A stretch of 26,403 nucleotides of DNA from CAYPTB01 sp964413535 (GTDB lineage Bacteria; Planctomycetota; UBA1135; GCA-002686595): positions 1 to 26,403 of the forward strand of contig CAYPTB010000025.1 of the NCBI GenBank assembly GCA_964413535.1, read 5' to 3'. This document shows positions 7,982 to 16,931 of this stretch, piece after piece. The translations under genes and the position numbers were made by a program. Numbering within the stretch: position 1 is the stretch's first letter; the number at the start of each line of letters is the position of its first letter. Below the pieces are notes generated by a model. It was not told where the DNA came from and searched no databases. It saw only the letters and a program-made list of their open reading frames with translations.

Positions 7982-9547
7982 TTACTGCGTCGTGACTTCG
8001 CTCGCGATGCGCGTGACGAGCTTGCGCACGCGGCCCCGCTCGTCGGCGTCGAGCCAGGCGAGCCAGGTGAGCGCGGGTACGATCAGGGCGACCGTGGCGG
8101 CGACCGTCGCGATGGCGGCGGGGGGCGCGAGGGACGACGACAGGAGCGCTGCCGCGTCGGCCGTGAACCACGCCGCGCCGGCGATGGGGAGGGCCGGGAG
8201 GAACACGCGCGCGAAGAAGCTGCGCGGGCGGTCGAGGACGAGCGCGCAGGCCGCGTTCGGCACGGCCCACGAGCAGACGCAGGCTTCCGCGGCGAGCACG
8301 CCCAGGACGAGGCCGGGCAGGCCGTGCGTGCGGGCGAAGAGGAAACCGAGCCCGAGGCCCGCGACGCTCGACACCGCGTAGCACAGGGCCACGACGCGGT
8401 GGCGGTTCGTCGCCACGAGGAAGATCGAGCTCGTCGTCCAAGGCGCCTGGAGCACGAGTAGAAGGAGCAGCGCGTCGAGGAGCGGCGCGGAGTGCGTCAG
8501 CTCGCCGCCCGTCCACAGCTCGACGAGCGCCGCTCCACAGTGGTGCAGCACGATCGCCGCCGCGAGGCTGAGCGCCGTGACGACCTTCACGGCGAGCGCG
8601 TGCACGTGGCGCAGCGTCTCGAGCTGTCCGCGCGCCTCGAGCGCCGTGAGCTCCGGCCAGAGCGCGTTCGCGAGCGAGCCCGCGATCTGCTTCACGAGGT
8701 TGCAGAGCGTGCGCAGGATGACGAAGGGGGTGACGGCGGCGGGGCCGAAGAGGGCGCCCGCGAGGAGCACGGGACCCTGGATGGAGAGCGCCTGGCTCGT
8801 GCGAATGAGGAGGAAGAGCGAGCTCGGACCGACGAACGAGCGCGCGAGTCGGGGGTCGCGCGCGGCGATGCCGACCGATACCTCGGGGTGGCGGCGGCGC
8901 AGGTCGGCGAGCGTCCAACCCAAGGAGGCGACGAGCGGCACGAGCTGCACGAGCGCCACGTCCACGAGGCTGCCGCCGGTGACGACGCAAGCCGCGGTGA
9001 GGGCGAAGAAGAGCGCGCGCTGCAGGTTGTAGAGCGTCATGCCGCGCGGGTACTCGCCGATCGTGCGGTAGACGCCCGTCACGAGGCCGCAGGGCACCGA
9101 CGCGGCGATCTGCAGCACGAGCAGCGACACGACGAGCGCAGCGGTCGGGTGATCCAGGAGCTCCAGGCGGAAGGCGTGCTCGACGGGCAGCGCGAACGCG
9201 GCCAGGGCGACGGCGGCGACGGCGACGGTCGTGAGGACCAAGCACCACGCGAGCGCGCTGTGCAGCACGCGCGCGAACTGCCCGATATCACCGCGCGCGT
9301 AGCACTGGTTGAGGCGGTTCACGACAAAGGTGTGCACGCCGAGGTCGAGCAGCACCATCTGCCCCGCGATCGCCGACAGCGTGAGCCACTCGCCGTAGAG
9401 CCGCTCGCCCCAGGCGCCGAGGAACACCGGCACGAGCACGATCTGGCCCAGCGCGGCGACGACCTGCGACGCGAGCGTGGCGAGCACGCCGCGCCGGAAA
9501 CGGCCCGTCCGCCCCGTTGCGAGGGCGGCGCGCGGTTCGGCCGTCAC
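7982..9547 (-). CDS. Wzx/MATE-like polysaccharide flippase
   Basis: This 521-aa, strongly hydrophobic protein has roughly 12-14 predicted membrane helices from about residue 20 to the end. Its first segment, FRRGVLATLASQVVAALGQI followed by VLVPVFLGAWGERLYGEWLT, is typical of polysaccharide-transport flippases of the MOP superfamily (Wzx, PST). It is expected to move lipid-linked glycan units across the inner membrane. The start is the GTG at 9547: it has a GGGAGG Shine-Dalgarno 7 nt away and lies 2 nt after the methyltransferase stop. The frame stays open further upstream only as antisense-type noise through the methyltransferase. It is the last gene of the minus-strand exopolysaccharide operon. 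The assignment to the superfamily is firm; the substrate is not known. Confidence 0.88.
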   Translation of the reverse strand: MTAEPRAALATGRTGRFRRGVLATLASQVVAALGQIVLVPVFLGAWGERLYGEWLTLSAIAGQMVLLDLGVHTFVVNRLNQCYARGDIGQFARVLHSALAWCLVLTTVAVAAVALAAFALPVEHAFRLELLDHPTAALVVSLLVLQIAASVPCGLVTGVYRTIGEYPRGMTLYNLQRALFFALTAACVVTGGSLVDVALVQLVPLVASLGWTLADLRRRHPEVSVGIAARDPRLARSFVGPSSLFLLIRTSQALSIQGPVLLAGALFGPAAVTPFVILRTLCNLVKQIAGSLANALWPELTALEARGQLETLRHVHALAVKVVTALSLAAAIVLHHCGAALVELWTGGELTHSAPLLDALLLLLVLQAPWTTSSIFLVATNRHRVVALCYAVSSVAGLGLGFLFARTHGLPGLVLGVLAAEACVCSWAVPNAACALVLDRPRSFFARVFLPALPIAGAAWFTADAAALLSSSLAPPAAIATVAATVALIVPALTWLAWLDADERGRVRKLVTRIASEVTTQ

Positions 9548-9549
9548 CC

Positions 9550-10419
9550 TCACGCCTCCCGGCGCGCTCGGCGCGCGAGCACGATCACGACGTCGCCCGC
9601 CGAGCTCGAGCTCGGCCGCTCGGGCACGTCCGACCACGCGTCGAAGTGGCCCGCGAGCTCGAAGCCGTGGCGCGGCAAGTTGCGCGCGAAGAACTCGGGC
9701 GTGAAGCCGAGCGGGTGGACGGCGCCGACGCCGGACAGCGCGGCGCGCCCGCGGCCCTGGAAGTCGAAATGCGGCACCTCGATCGCGAGCAGGCCGCCGG
9801 GTGCCAGGCGCGCGTGGAGCTCGTCGAAGATCGTCGAGAGATCGGTGAAGTGCTCGAGCACGTGCGAGGTGTAGACGACGTCGAAGCGCCGCGCGCCGAG
9901 CTCCGTGAGCTCCGCCACGAGCGGCACGCCGAGCTCGCGCACGCCGTACTCGCGCCGCGCGCGACCGATCTCGACGCCCGTGGCGTCGAAGCCCAGCGTG
10001 CGCGCCTGGTGCACGAAGTAGCCCCAGGACGAGCCGAGCTCGAGCAATCGCGGTCCGTCGGCCTGCGCGCGCAGGCGTCCGTCGCATACGAGCGCCCGCA
10101 GGCGCTCGATTCGCTCGCGGAAGTCCTTGTCGGTGCCCGCGAAGCACGTGCGCGTGAGCCGGGCGAGCTCCGCGGGGTTCGGCAGCTCCGTCGTGGAGCC
10201 CTCGGCGGAGTAGGCGCGATCGTAGAGCTTCCCGAGTACGCTCGACTGGTACAGCGGATCGGTGAAGCACAGGTGGCACGCGCCGCAGCGCCGCACCTTC
10301 ACGAGCAGGTGCTTGCGCGCGATCGTCTCGGTGGACGGCGAGCGGCAGTAGGGACAACGGCGGTCGCTCTTGTAGAGCGACTGCAGCGTGAACTCGATGC
10401 GCGGCAGGAGGTTCGTCAC
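9550..10419 (-). CDS. SAM-dependent methyltransferase with N-terminal zinc ribbon
   Basis: The 289-aa protein begins at a GTG overlapping the previous stop by 4 nt (GTGA). Residues 22-48 hold two Cys pairs, C22-P-Y-C25 and C45-G-A-C48, likely one zinc site. A class I Rossmann methyltransferase follows: motif I is LLELGSSWGYFVHQA with the acidic end of strand 2 in GVEIG, the later core strand is FDVVYTSHVLEHF, and LAPGGLLAIEVPHF comes after it. This zinc-plus-methyltransferase arrangement is common in sugar-locus enzymes that modify nucleotide sugars or glycans, so decoration of the polysaccharide is inferred from context. The exact acceptor is unknown. The HVLEH motif is characteristic of small-molecule methyltransferases rather than DNA enzymes. 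Confidence 0.87.
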   Translation of the reverse strand: MTNLLPRIEFTLQSLYKSDRRCPYCRSPSTETIARKHLLVKVRRCGACHLCFTDPLYQSSVLGKLYDRAYSAEGSTTELPNPAELARLTRTCFAGTDKDFRERIERLRALVCDGRLRAQADGPRLLELGSSWGYFVHQARTLGFDATGVEIGRARREYGVRELGVPLVAELTELGARRFDVVYTSHVLEHFTDLSTIFDELHARLAPGGLLAIEVPHFDFQGRGRAALSGVGAVHPLGFTPEFFARNLPRHGFELAGHFDAWSDVPERPSSSSAGDVVIVLARRARREA

Positions 10420-11765
10420 GCCGCCGCCTCGTCCGAGGCCTCGGCGGCCGAGGATTCCGCGTCGGATGCGTCCCGCGCGCGCGGGAGCGCGGGCGGCACG
10501 GCGCCCGGCTGCGTGCGTTGAGTCTCGCTCGGACGGAGCGTCGCGCCGGCGAGCAGCCGCTCGGCTCCGCGCGGATCGCGCTTCGCTCCGAGCGGCGGTC
10601 GGACCGTGCGGAGCGCAATCCCGTAGGCGCGCACGACGCGTTCGCCGTAGTCCTGCCAGCGGAAACCCGAGCTCACGCGCTCGAGCGCGGACGCGCCCAT
10701 CGCCCGGCGCAGGTCGGGATGCCGGTAGAGCTGCTCGAGCTTCTCCGCGATCGCCGCGACGTCGCGCACCGGCACGACGAAGCCGTCCGTGCCGTCGTTC
10801 ACGAGGTCCTCGGCGCCGGTGTTCGTGGTGGCGACGACCGGCAGCCCGCAGGCCATCGCCTGCGCCGTCACCAGCGCGAGGCCCTCCTCGATCGACGCGA
10901 GGCAGAAGACCGACGCGCGCGCGTAGAAGTCGACGAGCTGCGCCTGCGGCACGGGCGCGTGGAAGACGACGCGCTCGGAGGCCCAGCGCTCGCGGAAGGG
11001 CTTCATCTCGGGCGCGACGGGACCGACGAACCACAGCTCCGAGCGCGGCAGGTCGAGCTCCTGGAAGGCGCGCAAGAGGTAGTGGCAACCCTTGCGCAGG
11101 CTGACCGCGCCGACGTGGATCACCCGGAAGACCGGATCCGCTTCGCGCGCGCCCGGCGGCGGCGGCCGGAAGTGCTCGAGCGAGACGCCGTAGGGCACGT
11201 GGATCAGCTTCGCGGCGTCGACGCCTTCTTCGAGGAACGTGCGGCGCACGAAGCGGCTCGGTACGGCGATGAAGTCGGCCCGCTCGTACTCCAGGAGTTC
11301 CTTCTCGACGACCGCGGGGTGGGCGACCTGCGGCGTGAGACCGAAGGCCTCGTACTCCTCCGTGAGGATGCGGCGCTGGGCGAGCATGTGGCTGCTGCCG
11401 CGCTCGACGACGGTCGTCATGCCCAGCGCCTGCGCGCGCTCGATCCCGGCCAGCGCGGCGCCGGACCAACCGACGAACAGATCGGCGTCCTCCGGGATCT
11501 TGCGGGCGGCGCGCGCCTCGAAGTGCGCGTGGACGAAGCGCTGGGGGTTCGCCCGATCGCGCAGCGCGCGCGGGAGCCAGGCGCTACCGCGCCGCAGGAG
11601 CTCGCTCGAGGGAAGGCTCGTCACGAGCGCGCGCGGCACGCCGAAGCGCGCGGCCGCGAACTTGGGATAGGACGTCACGAGCCGCGCGAGCGCGCCATGG
11701 CGGTGGAGCTCGCGGGCGAGGTCGAAGGCGTGGAAGCGCCCGAGGACGGAGATGCAGGCTTTCAT
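10416..11765 (-). CDS. Glycosyltransferase family 4 (GT-B)
   Basis: This 449-aa protein starts at the ATG at 11765, overlapping the upstream stop by 4 nt. The C-terminal half is a GT4 domain: VIHVGAVSLRKGCHYLLRAF (donor-site Arg-Lys region), then ASIEEGLALVTAQAMACGLP, then NTGAEDLVNDG. In the E-x7-E motif the second Glu is Gln (E294, Q302); as I recall this AQAMACG variant recurs in a GT4 subgroup, so activity is still likely. The N-terminal half is the acceptor domain. After about residue 400 a low-complexity tail rich in Ala, Pro, Arg and Glu follows, which is longer than usual. The role is transfer of a sugar from a nucleotide donor to the growing repeat unit; sugar and linkage cannot be read. 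Confidence 0.9.
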   Translation of the reverse strand: MKACISVLGRFHAFDLARELHRHGALARLVTSYPKFAAARFGVPRALVTSLPSSELLRRGSAWLPRALRDRANPQRFVHAHFEARAARKIPEDADLFVGWSGAALAGIERAQALGMTTVVERGSSHMLAQRRILTEEYEAFGLTPQVAHPAVVEKELLEYERADFIAVPSRFVRRTFLEEGVDAAKLIHVPYGVSLEHFRPPPPGAREADPVFRVIHVGAVSLRKGCHYLLRAFQELDLPRSELWFVGPVAPEMKPFRERWASERVVFHAPVPQAQLVDFYARASVFCLASIEEGLALVTAQAMACGLPVVATTNTGAEDLVNDGTDGFVVPVRDVAAIAEKLEQLYRHPDLRRAMGASALERVSSGFRWQDYGERVVRAYGIALRTVRPPLGAKRDPRGAERLLAGATLRPSETQRTQPGAVPPALPRARDASDAESSAAEASDEAAA

Positions 11766-12889
11766 GCGGCCTCCTCGTGCGGAGAGGGCGCGCGCGACTC
11801 GCGGACGATGCGCAGCAAGTCGCGCAGCCGGTCGTGGAAGGCGTAGCCCGCCAGGCAGCGCGCGCGTCCCGCCGCGGCGATGCGGCGGCGCTCGTCGGGG
11901 TGAGCGAGGTAGTGGCGCACCTTCGCGAGGAGCTCGTCCTGGCTCCCGAAGAACTCGGCCTCGGCGCCCTCCTCGAAGAGCCGGCGGTGCTCGTCGGTGC
12001 GCTGGGCCAGGAGGAAGCCGCCGCAGGCGGGGATCTCGACGCTGCGGTCGGTCTGGAGGTCGCGGTTCTGCACGCGCAGGAAGCCCAGGTTCACGTCCGT
12101 TGCCGAGATCGCGCGCACGTAGCGCTCGACGGCGAGGTCGCAGCCCTCGACCGCGAGCAGCGGATGGCGCCCGCGCCACGCGCTCCAGCCGTTGCCCCAC
12201 ACGCGCACGCCCACGCCCGCCTCGGCCAGGGCGAGCATCGACTGTGCGCGCTCGCGCTCGAAGGTCCCCGCGAAGCCGACCGGGGAGCCGAGCGCCGCGC
12301 GGTCCTCCGGTGTCGTCGCGACGGGTCGGTGCAGGTGGCGGTCGAAGCACTTGTCGACCATCACGACGCGCCGCGCTCCGAGCGCGGGCAGCTCGCCGGG
12401 GTCCGCGTTGTAGCTCTTGTGCGTGAAGACGACGTCGTAGAGCGGGAGCGAGCGGCGGAACCAGAGCGACTGGTTGTGACGCGCGAACATGTCGTCCTCG
12501 GAGTGGAAGACGAGCTGCATCTTTGGCTGCGTGCGCCGCGCGCGGAGCAACGTCTGGGTGCGCAGGGCGAGCGACTTCGACACCCACAGGACGTCGTAGG
12601 AGCGCTCGTCGAGCGCGCTCACGAGCGCGGCGTTCACACCGGCTCGGTCGGGAGGCAGGCCGAACTTCGCGCACACGCGCCACGGGAGATCGGCGGGGTA
12701 GTGGCGCTCGCCGCTCGGGTCATTCGGCTCGGAGCCGACGGCGCGCACGGCGTGGCCGAGCTCGGACAGCGCGCGCGCGAGCATCGCAGCGCGCGACGAG
12801 CGTCCCATGTCGCCGACGAACAGGATCGAGAGCGCCGGCGTCTCGGCCGGGCTCTCCGCTCGCTGCGGGTGCGTTCGGCCGAGCCTCAC
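11762..12889 (-). CDS. CgeB-like glycosyltransferase
   Basis: The protein has 375 aa from the GTG at 12889, which overlaps the preceding gene by 4 nt (GTGA). The N-terminal Rossmann-like strand is LSILFVGDMGRSSRAAMLAR. The C-terminal part has VEIPACGGFLLAQRTDEHRR and LFEEGAEAEFF, the pattern of the CgeB / Glyco_trans_1_2 group, in which a donor-site Cys-Gly-Gly precedes the Glu-rich loop. It has a typical length and no membrane helix. CgeB-type enzymes are GT-B fold transferases common in surface-glycan loci. Its position between two GT4 genes supports assembly of the same polysaccharide. The substrate is unknown. Confidence 0.83.
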   Translation of the reverse strand: MRLGRTHPQRAESPAETPALSILFVGDMGRSSRAAMLARALSELGHAVRAVGSEPNDPSGERHYPADLPWRVCAKFGLPPDRAGVNAALVSALDERSYDVLWVSKSLALRTQTLLRARRTQPKMQLVFHSEDDMFARHNQSLWFRRSLPLYDVVFTHKSYNADPGELPALGARRVVMVDKCFDRHLHRPVATTPEDRAALGSPVGFAGTFERERAQSMLALAEAGVGVRVWGNGWSAWRGRHPLLAVEGCDLAVERYVRAISATDVNLGFLRVQNRDLQTDRSVEIPACGGFLLAQRTDEHRRLFEEGAEAEFFGSQDELLAKVRHYLAHPDERRRIAAAGRARCLAGYAFHDRLRDLLRIVRESRAPSPHEEAA

Positions 12890-14103
12890 GCCGCCCTCCG
12901 CGCCGCGAGTGCGCCGAGTGCGCGCGCGAGGCCGGCGTGGTCGCGCTCGAAGTCGAAGCGCGCGACCAGCTCCAGCGACTTGCGCCCCATGGTTGCGCGG
13001 CGCCCGTCGTCCGCGAGGACCTCGCGCAGCTTCTCGGCGAGCGCGTCGGTCGCCCCGACCGGCACCGTCCAGCCGTTCTGACCCTCGACGACGAGATCCG
13101 CGGCGGCGCCGACGACGTCGGTCGCGATCACCGGCCGAGCGGCGTTCATGACCTCGTTGAGCACCAGACCCCACGGCTCGTAGGCCGACGGCAGCACGAG
13201 CACGTCGCACAGGTCGTAGAAGCGGGGCAGCTCGGTCTGGTTCTGGAAGCCGAAAAAACGGATGGAGCGCCAGCCGTTGGCGGCGGCGCACACTTCGACA
13301 CGCGCGCGCTCCGGTCCGTCGCCCACGAAGAGCAGGTAGGGATGGGGTTCGCGCTTGTGGTTGCGCTTCGCGCCGTCGTCGGAGGCGAGGCGCTCGTAGG
13401 CGTTCAGGAGGTCGAGCGGGCGCTTGCGCTCCACGAGCTTCGACGCGTACAGCACGACCGGTCGGCCGGGAGCGAGCCCGAGACGCGCGCGGAACTCTTC
13501 GCGCGCGCGCGACGCTTTGCGCGCGCCCTCGCGGAAGAACGCGTTGTCGACGGCATAGGGCACGTCGAAGATGCGCTCCGGAGCGATCCCGTGGTGGCGG
13601 TAGAACTCGCGATTGCGCGCGCCGATCGCGAGGTAGCCGTCGGCGAGAGCGAGCACGCGCCGGTGGACGGCGTCCTTCACGCGGCGCTCGATTCCTGTCC
13701 CGTGCACGATCGATTCGCCGCGCAGCAGCACGCGCATGCCGAGCGAGCGCGCGATGCGCATGGCGCGCAAGTTCGCCTGGTGGAACCAGCCGTGCACCCA
13801 CAGCGCGTCGAAGCCGCCGCGCAGGTGCCGCTCGAGCCCGCGCACGAAGGGCTCGGCGAAGTTGACGCGCTGCGTGCGGTACAGCGGCTCGAGGAACACG
13901 TGCCGGTAGCCATCCAGCAGCGGGACGTCCCAGGCGAACGACCTCCCGAAGCCGCGGTCTTCGTGCGCGCGCGCCGAGACGTCGCTCAGGAAGAAGACGG
14001 TCAGGTCGATGTCGGGCTGCTCGGCGAGGAAGCGCAGCAGGGGCGCCTGGTACTGGATCGGATGCGAGACCAGGTAGGCCAGCTTGTGGATGCGCGCGCT
14101 CAT
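12886..14103 (-). CDS. Glycosyltransferase family 4 (GT-B)
   Basis: This 405-aa protein starts at the ATG at 14103, overlapping the kinase stop by 4 nt (ATGA). The N-terminus, KLAYLVSHPIQYQAPLLRFL, is the familiar GT4 opening of a group acting in capsule and O-antigen loci. The donor domain has VVLYASKLVERKRPLDLLNA with the Arg/Lys donor-phosphate contacts, and YEPWGLVLNEVMNAARPVI carrying a complete E-x7-E motif (E309 and E317). It is predicted to be a cytoplasmic or membrane-associated retaining glycosyltransferase for the repeat unit. Nothing looks truncated. Confidence 0.92.
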   Translation of the reverse strand: MSARIHKLAYLVSHPIQYQAPLLRFLAEQPDIDLTVFFLSDVSARAHEDRGFGRSFAWDVPLLDGYRHVFLEPLYRTQRVNFAEPFVRGLERHLRGGFDALWVHGWFHQANLRAMRIARSLGMRVLLRGESIVHGTGIERRVKDAVHRRVLALADGYLAIGARNREFYRHHGIAPERIFDVPYAVDNAFFREGARKASRAREEFRARLGLAPGRPVVLYASKLVERKRPLDLLNAYERLASDDGAKRNHKREPHPYLLFVGDGPERARVEVCAAANGWRSIRFFGFQNQTELPRFYDLCDVLVLPSAYEPWGLVLNEVMNAARPVIATDVVGAAADLVVEGQNGWTVPVGATDALAEKLREVLADDGRRATMGRKSLELVARFDFERDHAGLARALGALAARRAA

Positions 14104-16928
14104 GCGCCCTTCCGATAGCCCTGCTTGCCGCGCGGCCGGTACTCGTAGTACGAGGTGTAGTAGGCGCCGCCGCGGCCGTGCTCCGAGCGCACGGCGTTCA
14201 GCACGCAGCCCACGGTGTTCGAGCCGGTCTGACGCAAGCGCGCCGAGGCGGAGGCCACGGCCTCGCGCGAGATGCCGTCGGCCCGGTACAGGAGCAGGAT
14301 CGCGTCGAGCTTGTGCGCGAAGATCTCGACGTCCGCCACGACCAGAGCGGGAGGCAGGTCGAAGACGACGACGTCGTAGGCGCCCGAGAGGTCGTCGACG
14401 AGCTCGCCGACGTCGGGCCGCGAGAGCAGGTCGCCCGGCTTGCCCGTGTGGATGCCGGCCGTGAGCAGATCGAGCCCGTCGATCCCCGACGGGCGCACGC
14501 AGCGGCGCCAGTCGAGCTCGTCGGTGAGCACCTCGGCCAGGCCGGGCGCGCGTTCCTGGCCGAAGTTCCAGTGGACCGTCGGTTTGCGCAGGTCCGCATC
14601 CACCAATAGCACGCGCTTGTTCCCGTTCGCGAAGGCGATGGCGAGGTCGGCGTTCGTCGTCGACTTGCCTTCGCCGGGCGTGCAGGAAGTGACGGCGAGC
14701 GTGTGGATCTCGCGGTCGCCGCCCAACGCGAAGCGCAGGTTCGCGCGCAGCGAGCGGTAGGCCTCGGCGATGGGACCGCCGGGGTCGTCGCGCAACGCGA
14801 GGAAGCCCTCCGAGCCGCGCGCGTGGCGGAGCCGGCCGCGGCTGAAGTCGGGAATCGCGCCGAGCACCGGCAGACCGGAGGCGGCCTCGAGCTCGGCCTC
14901 CGTGTGGATGCTGCCCCGGAAGCGCTCGCGCAGGTAGGCGAGACCCAGTCCCGCGAGGACGCCGAAGAGAGCGCCCATGACGAGCGTGAACGTGACGCGC
15001 GGCGCGTAGCGTCGGATCGGGGGCGCGGCGGGATCGATGAAGTCGGCCGTTCCCACGGTCGCCGCGCGCGCGATCTCCGCGTCCTGCTTGCTCTTCAAGA
15101 GGAAGCGGACGATCTCCGTGTGCGCCTCGAGGCGCCGCATCGGTCCCGCGAGGCGGCGCTCCTTCTCGGGGAGCTGGCCGAGCCGCTCCTCGAGCACTGC
15201 GATCTGCCCCGCGAGCGCTGACCTGCGCGAGGCGACGCCTTGGGAGCGGGCCTCGAGGTGCTCGATCGTGCGAGCCCGGATGTTGTCGAGCGCGCGTCCG
15301 ATCTTCTCGCGCTCCTCGCCCGGATACTCGGCGAGGATCGCGCGCGTGCGTTCGAGCAGCTCCGCGCGGTCGAGCCCGAGTTGCGCGAGGGCCTCGGAGC
15401 GACCGCGGAGCTGGTGGAGCACGCGCTCGCGCAGCTCGGAGACGGCCGAGCGGATCTCAGCCAGACGCGGGAAGTCCTGCGTGTACACCTGCGCGAGCTC
15501 GGTGTGCTCCGCCTCGAGGTTCGAGATGCGCTCCAGGTAGCCCGCGACGAGCGGGCCGACGCCGTAGCCGTCGCCCGCGCGACCGGTCAAGCCGGCCAGC
15601 GCCCCGTCCTCGCCGTTCGCGTAGGCCTCGACCACCGCGCGCAGCGCGTCGGCTTCGACGCCCAGCTCGTCGGCCTCCGAGGACAGGCGCTCGAGCTTGC
15701 TCTGGAGCAGGAGCTTGTACGGTCCGCCGTCGCCGCGGTCCTGGAGCTCGAACTCGGCGGTGAGCGCGCCGATCTGCTCGATGTAGCCACGCGAGATCGG
15801 ATCCGCGATCTCGTCGCCGAGGCGCGAGAGCGCGTCGAGGTCGTGCGCCGCGAGCAGCCCGATGGACTCGTCGAGGCCCGCGTGGGCGAGCTCCAGGTGG
15901 ACGCGCTCGACCTCGAGGTCGGACAGCCGTTGGATCAGCACCGAGGCCGACGTCGAGACGTCGATCGTCTCGGGGTGGCTCTCGCGCAGGAGCACCACCT
16001 CGCGTTCCGCGGACTCCAGGTCGGAGAGTTGGCTCTCGAGCTGCGCCGCGATGAACTCGACCGTCTGCGAGGCGCGCTTGCTCCCGCGCTCCACGTTCAG
16101 ATCGAAGTAGTTCCGGCACAGCGCGTCCGCGATGCGCGCCGCGCGCACCGGGTCGGAAGCGTCGACCGTCACGAGCACGACGCCGGAGTCGCGCTCGGTC
16201 TCGACGATGCGCGTGCTCTCGAGCAAATGCCGGACGGCCAGGTCGTCCGAGACGTGCCGCACGCGGAAGGAGTGGTCCAAGACCGTTCCGCGAGCGACGA
16301 GGCGCAACGCCAGCCCGCGGTAGTCGAGCAGGCCCTCCGGCTCGTAGGGAAAGGTCTCTTCGTCCGCGCCGATCCCCAGGCGCGCCAAGAGACCTGCGCG
16401 CGCGATGCGCACGGTGTCGTGCGTCGGGAACGTCACGCGGACCGCGCGCGGAGCCTGCGCGCTCGCGCTCTCGACGCGCGCGAAGAGCGCTCCGTCCGGT
16501 GCGTTCCCTCCGACGAGGCGCTCCCACAGGGTCGACAGCGGAAGGAGGCGCTCGTCGTCGACCGTGGTGCCGAGCCCGAGGTGGCGTTCGAAGCCGGCCG
16601 TTCCCGGACAGGGAACCCGCACGCCGTCGGGGGCGCTCACGACCTTCTGGGCGATGGAGCGCGAGGAGAGGATCGCGATCTCGCTCGCGGCCGCGGGCGC
16701 CGAGCCGAGCGCCGCGAGCTCCGACAAGAGGCCGCTCTCGCCCTGGTCCCCGTCGATCAACACCGTCGCCGACGCGCGGTACACCGGCGTGTGCGTCCCG
16801 ACCCACGCGAAGGTCGCGAGGAACACGAGGCACGCGGTCGCGGCGACGGTGCCCGTCCTGCGCCGCAGGAGGCCGACGACTTCTTCGAGGCGAATCCCCT
16901 CGACGTGAGCGGAGCGACCGTTCGACAT
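14100..16928 (-). CDS. Wzc-like polysaccharide co-polymerase / BY tyrosine autokinase
   Basis: This 942-aa inner-membrane protein controls chain length and export of exopolysaccharide. Order: cytoplasmic N-terminus, TM1 about 28-46, a Wzz domain beginning VYRASATVLID, a long periplasmic coiled-coil region about 270-600, a Pro-rich stretch and TM2 about 645-667, then the cytoplasmic BY-kinase domain. The Walker A is TPGEGKST (K755), Walker A' is VLLVDADLRKP, and Walker B is VVVFDLPPALVVAD. The C-terminal tyrosine cluster is YYTSYYEYRPRGKQGY with six Tyr, the usual autophosphorylation sites. Fusion of Wzz and kinase in one chain is the Proteobacteria-type (P-type) layout. The gene starts 3 nt after the export-protein stop. 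No cognate low-molecular-weight or PHP tyrosine phosphatase gene is in the window. Confidence 0.95.
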   Translation of the reverse strand: MSNGRSAHVEGIRLEEVVGLLRRRTGTVAATACLVFLATFAWVGTHTPVYRASATVLIDGDQGESGLLSELAALGSAPAAASEIAILSSRSIAQKVVSAPDGVRVPCPGTAGFERHLGLGTTVDDERLLPLSTLWERLVGGNAPDGALFARVESASAQAPRAVRVTFPTHDTVRIARAGLLARLGIGADEETFPYEPEGLLDYRGLALRLVARGTVLDHSFRVRHVSDDLAVRHLLESTRIVETERDSGVVLVTVDASDPVRAARIADALCRNYFDLNVERGSKRASQTVEFIAAQLESQLSDLESAEREVVLLRESHPETIDVSTSASVLIQRLSDLEVERVHLELAHAGLDESIGLLAAHDLDALSRLGDEIADPISRGYIEQIGALTAEFELQDRGDGGPYKLLLQSKLERLSSEADELGVEADALRAVVEAYANGEDGALAGLTGRAGDGYGVGPLVAGYLERISNLEAEHTELAQVYTQDFPRLAEIRSAVSELRERVLHQLRGRSEALAQLGLDRAELLERTRAILAEYPGEEREKIGRALDNIRARTIEHLEARSQGVASRRSALAGQIAVLEERLGQLPEKERRLAGPMRRLEAHTEIVRFLLKSKQDAEIARAATVGTADFIDPAAPPIRRYAPRVTFTLVMGALFGVLAGLGLAYLRERFRGSIHTEAELEAASGLPVLGAIPDFSRGRLRHARGSEGFLALRDDPGGPIAEAYRSLRANLRFALGGDREIHTLAVTSCTPGEGKSTTNADLAIAFANGNKRVLLVDADLRKPTVHWNFGQERAPGLAEVLTDELDWRRCVRPSGIDGLDLLTAGIHTGKPGDLLSRPDVGELVDDLSGAYDVVVFDLPPALVVADVEIFAHKLDAILLLYRADGISREAVASASARLRQTGSNTVGCVLNAVRSEHGRGGAYYTSYYEYRPRGKQGYRKGA

Positions 16929-16931
16929 GAC

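Noticed and set aside
9548..10618. N-terminal extension of the flippase frame
   Set aside because: The added residues are an alternate-frame reading of the methyltransferase gene, and the GTG at 9547 has a good Shine-Dalgarno.
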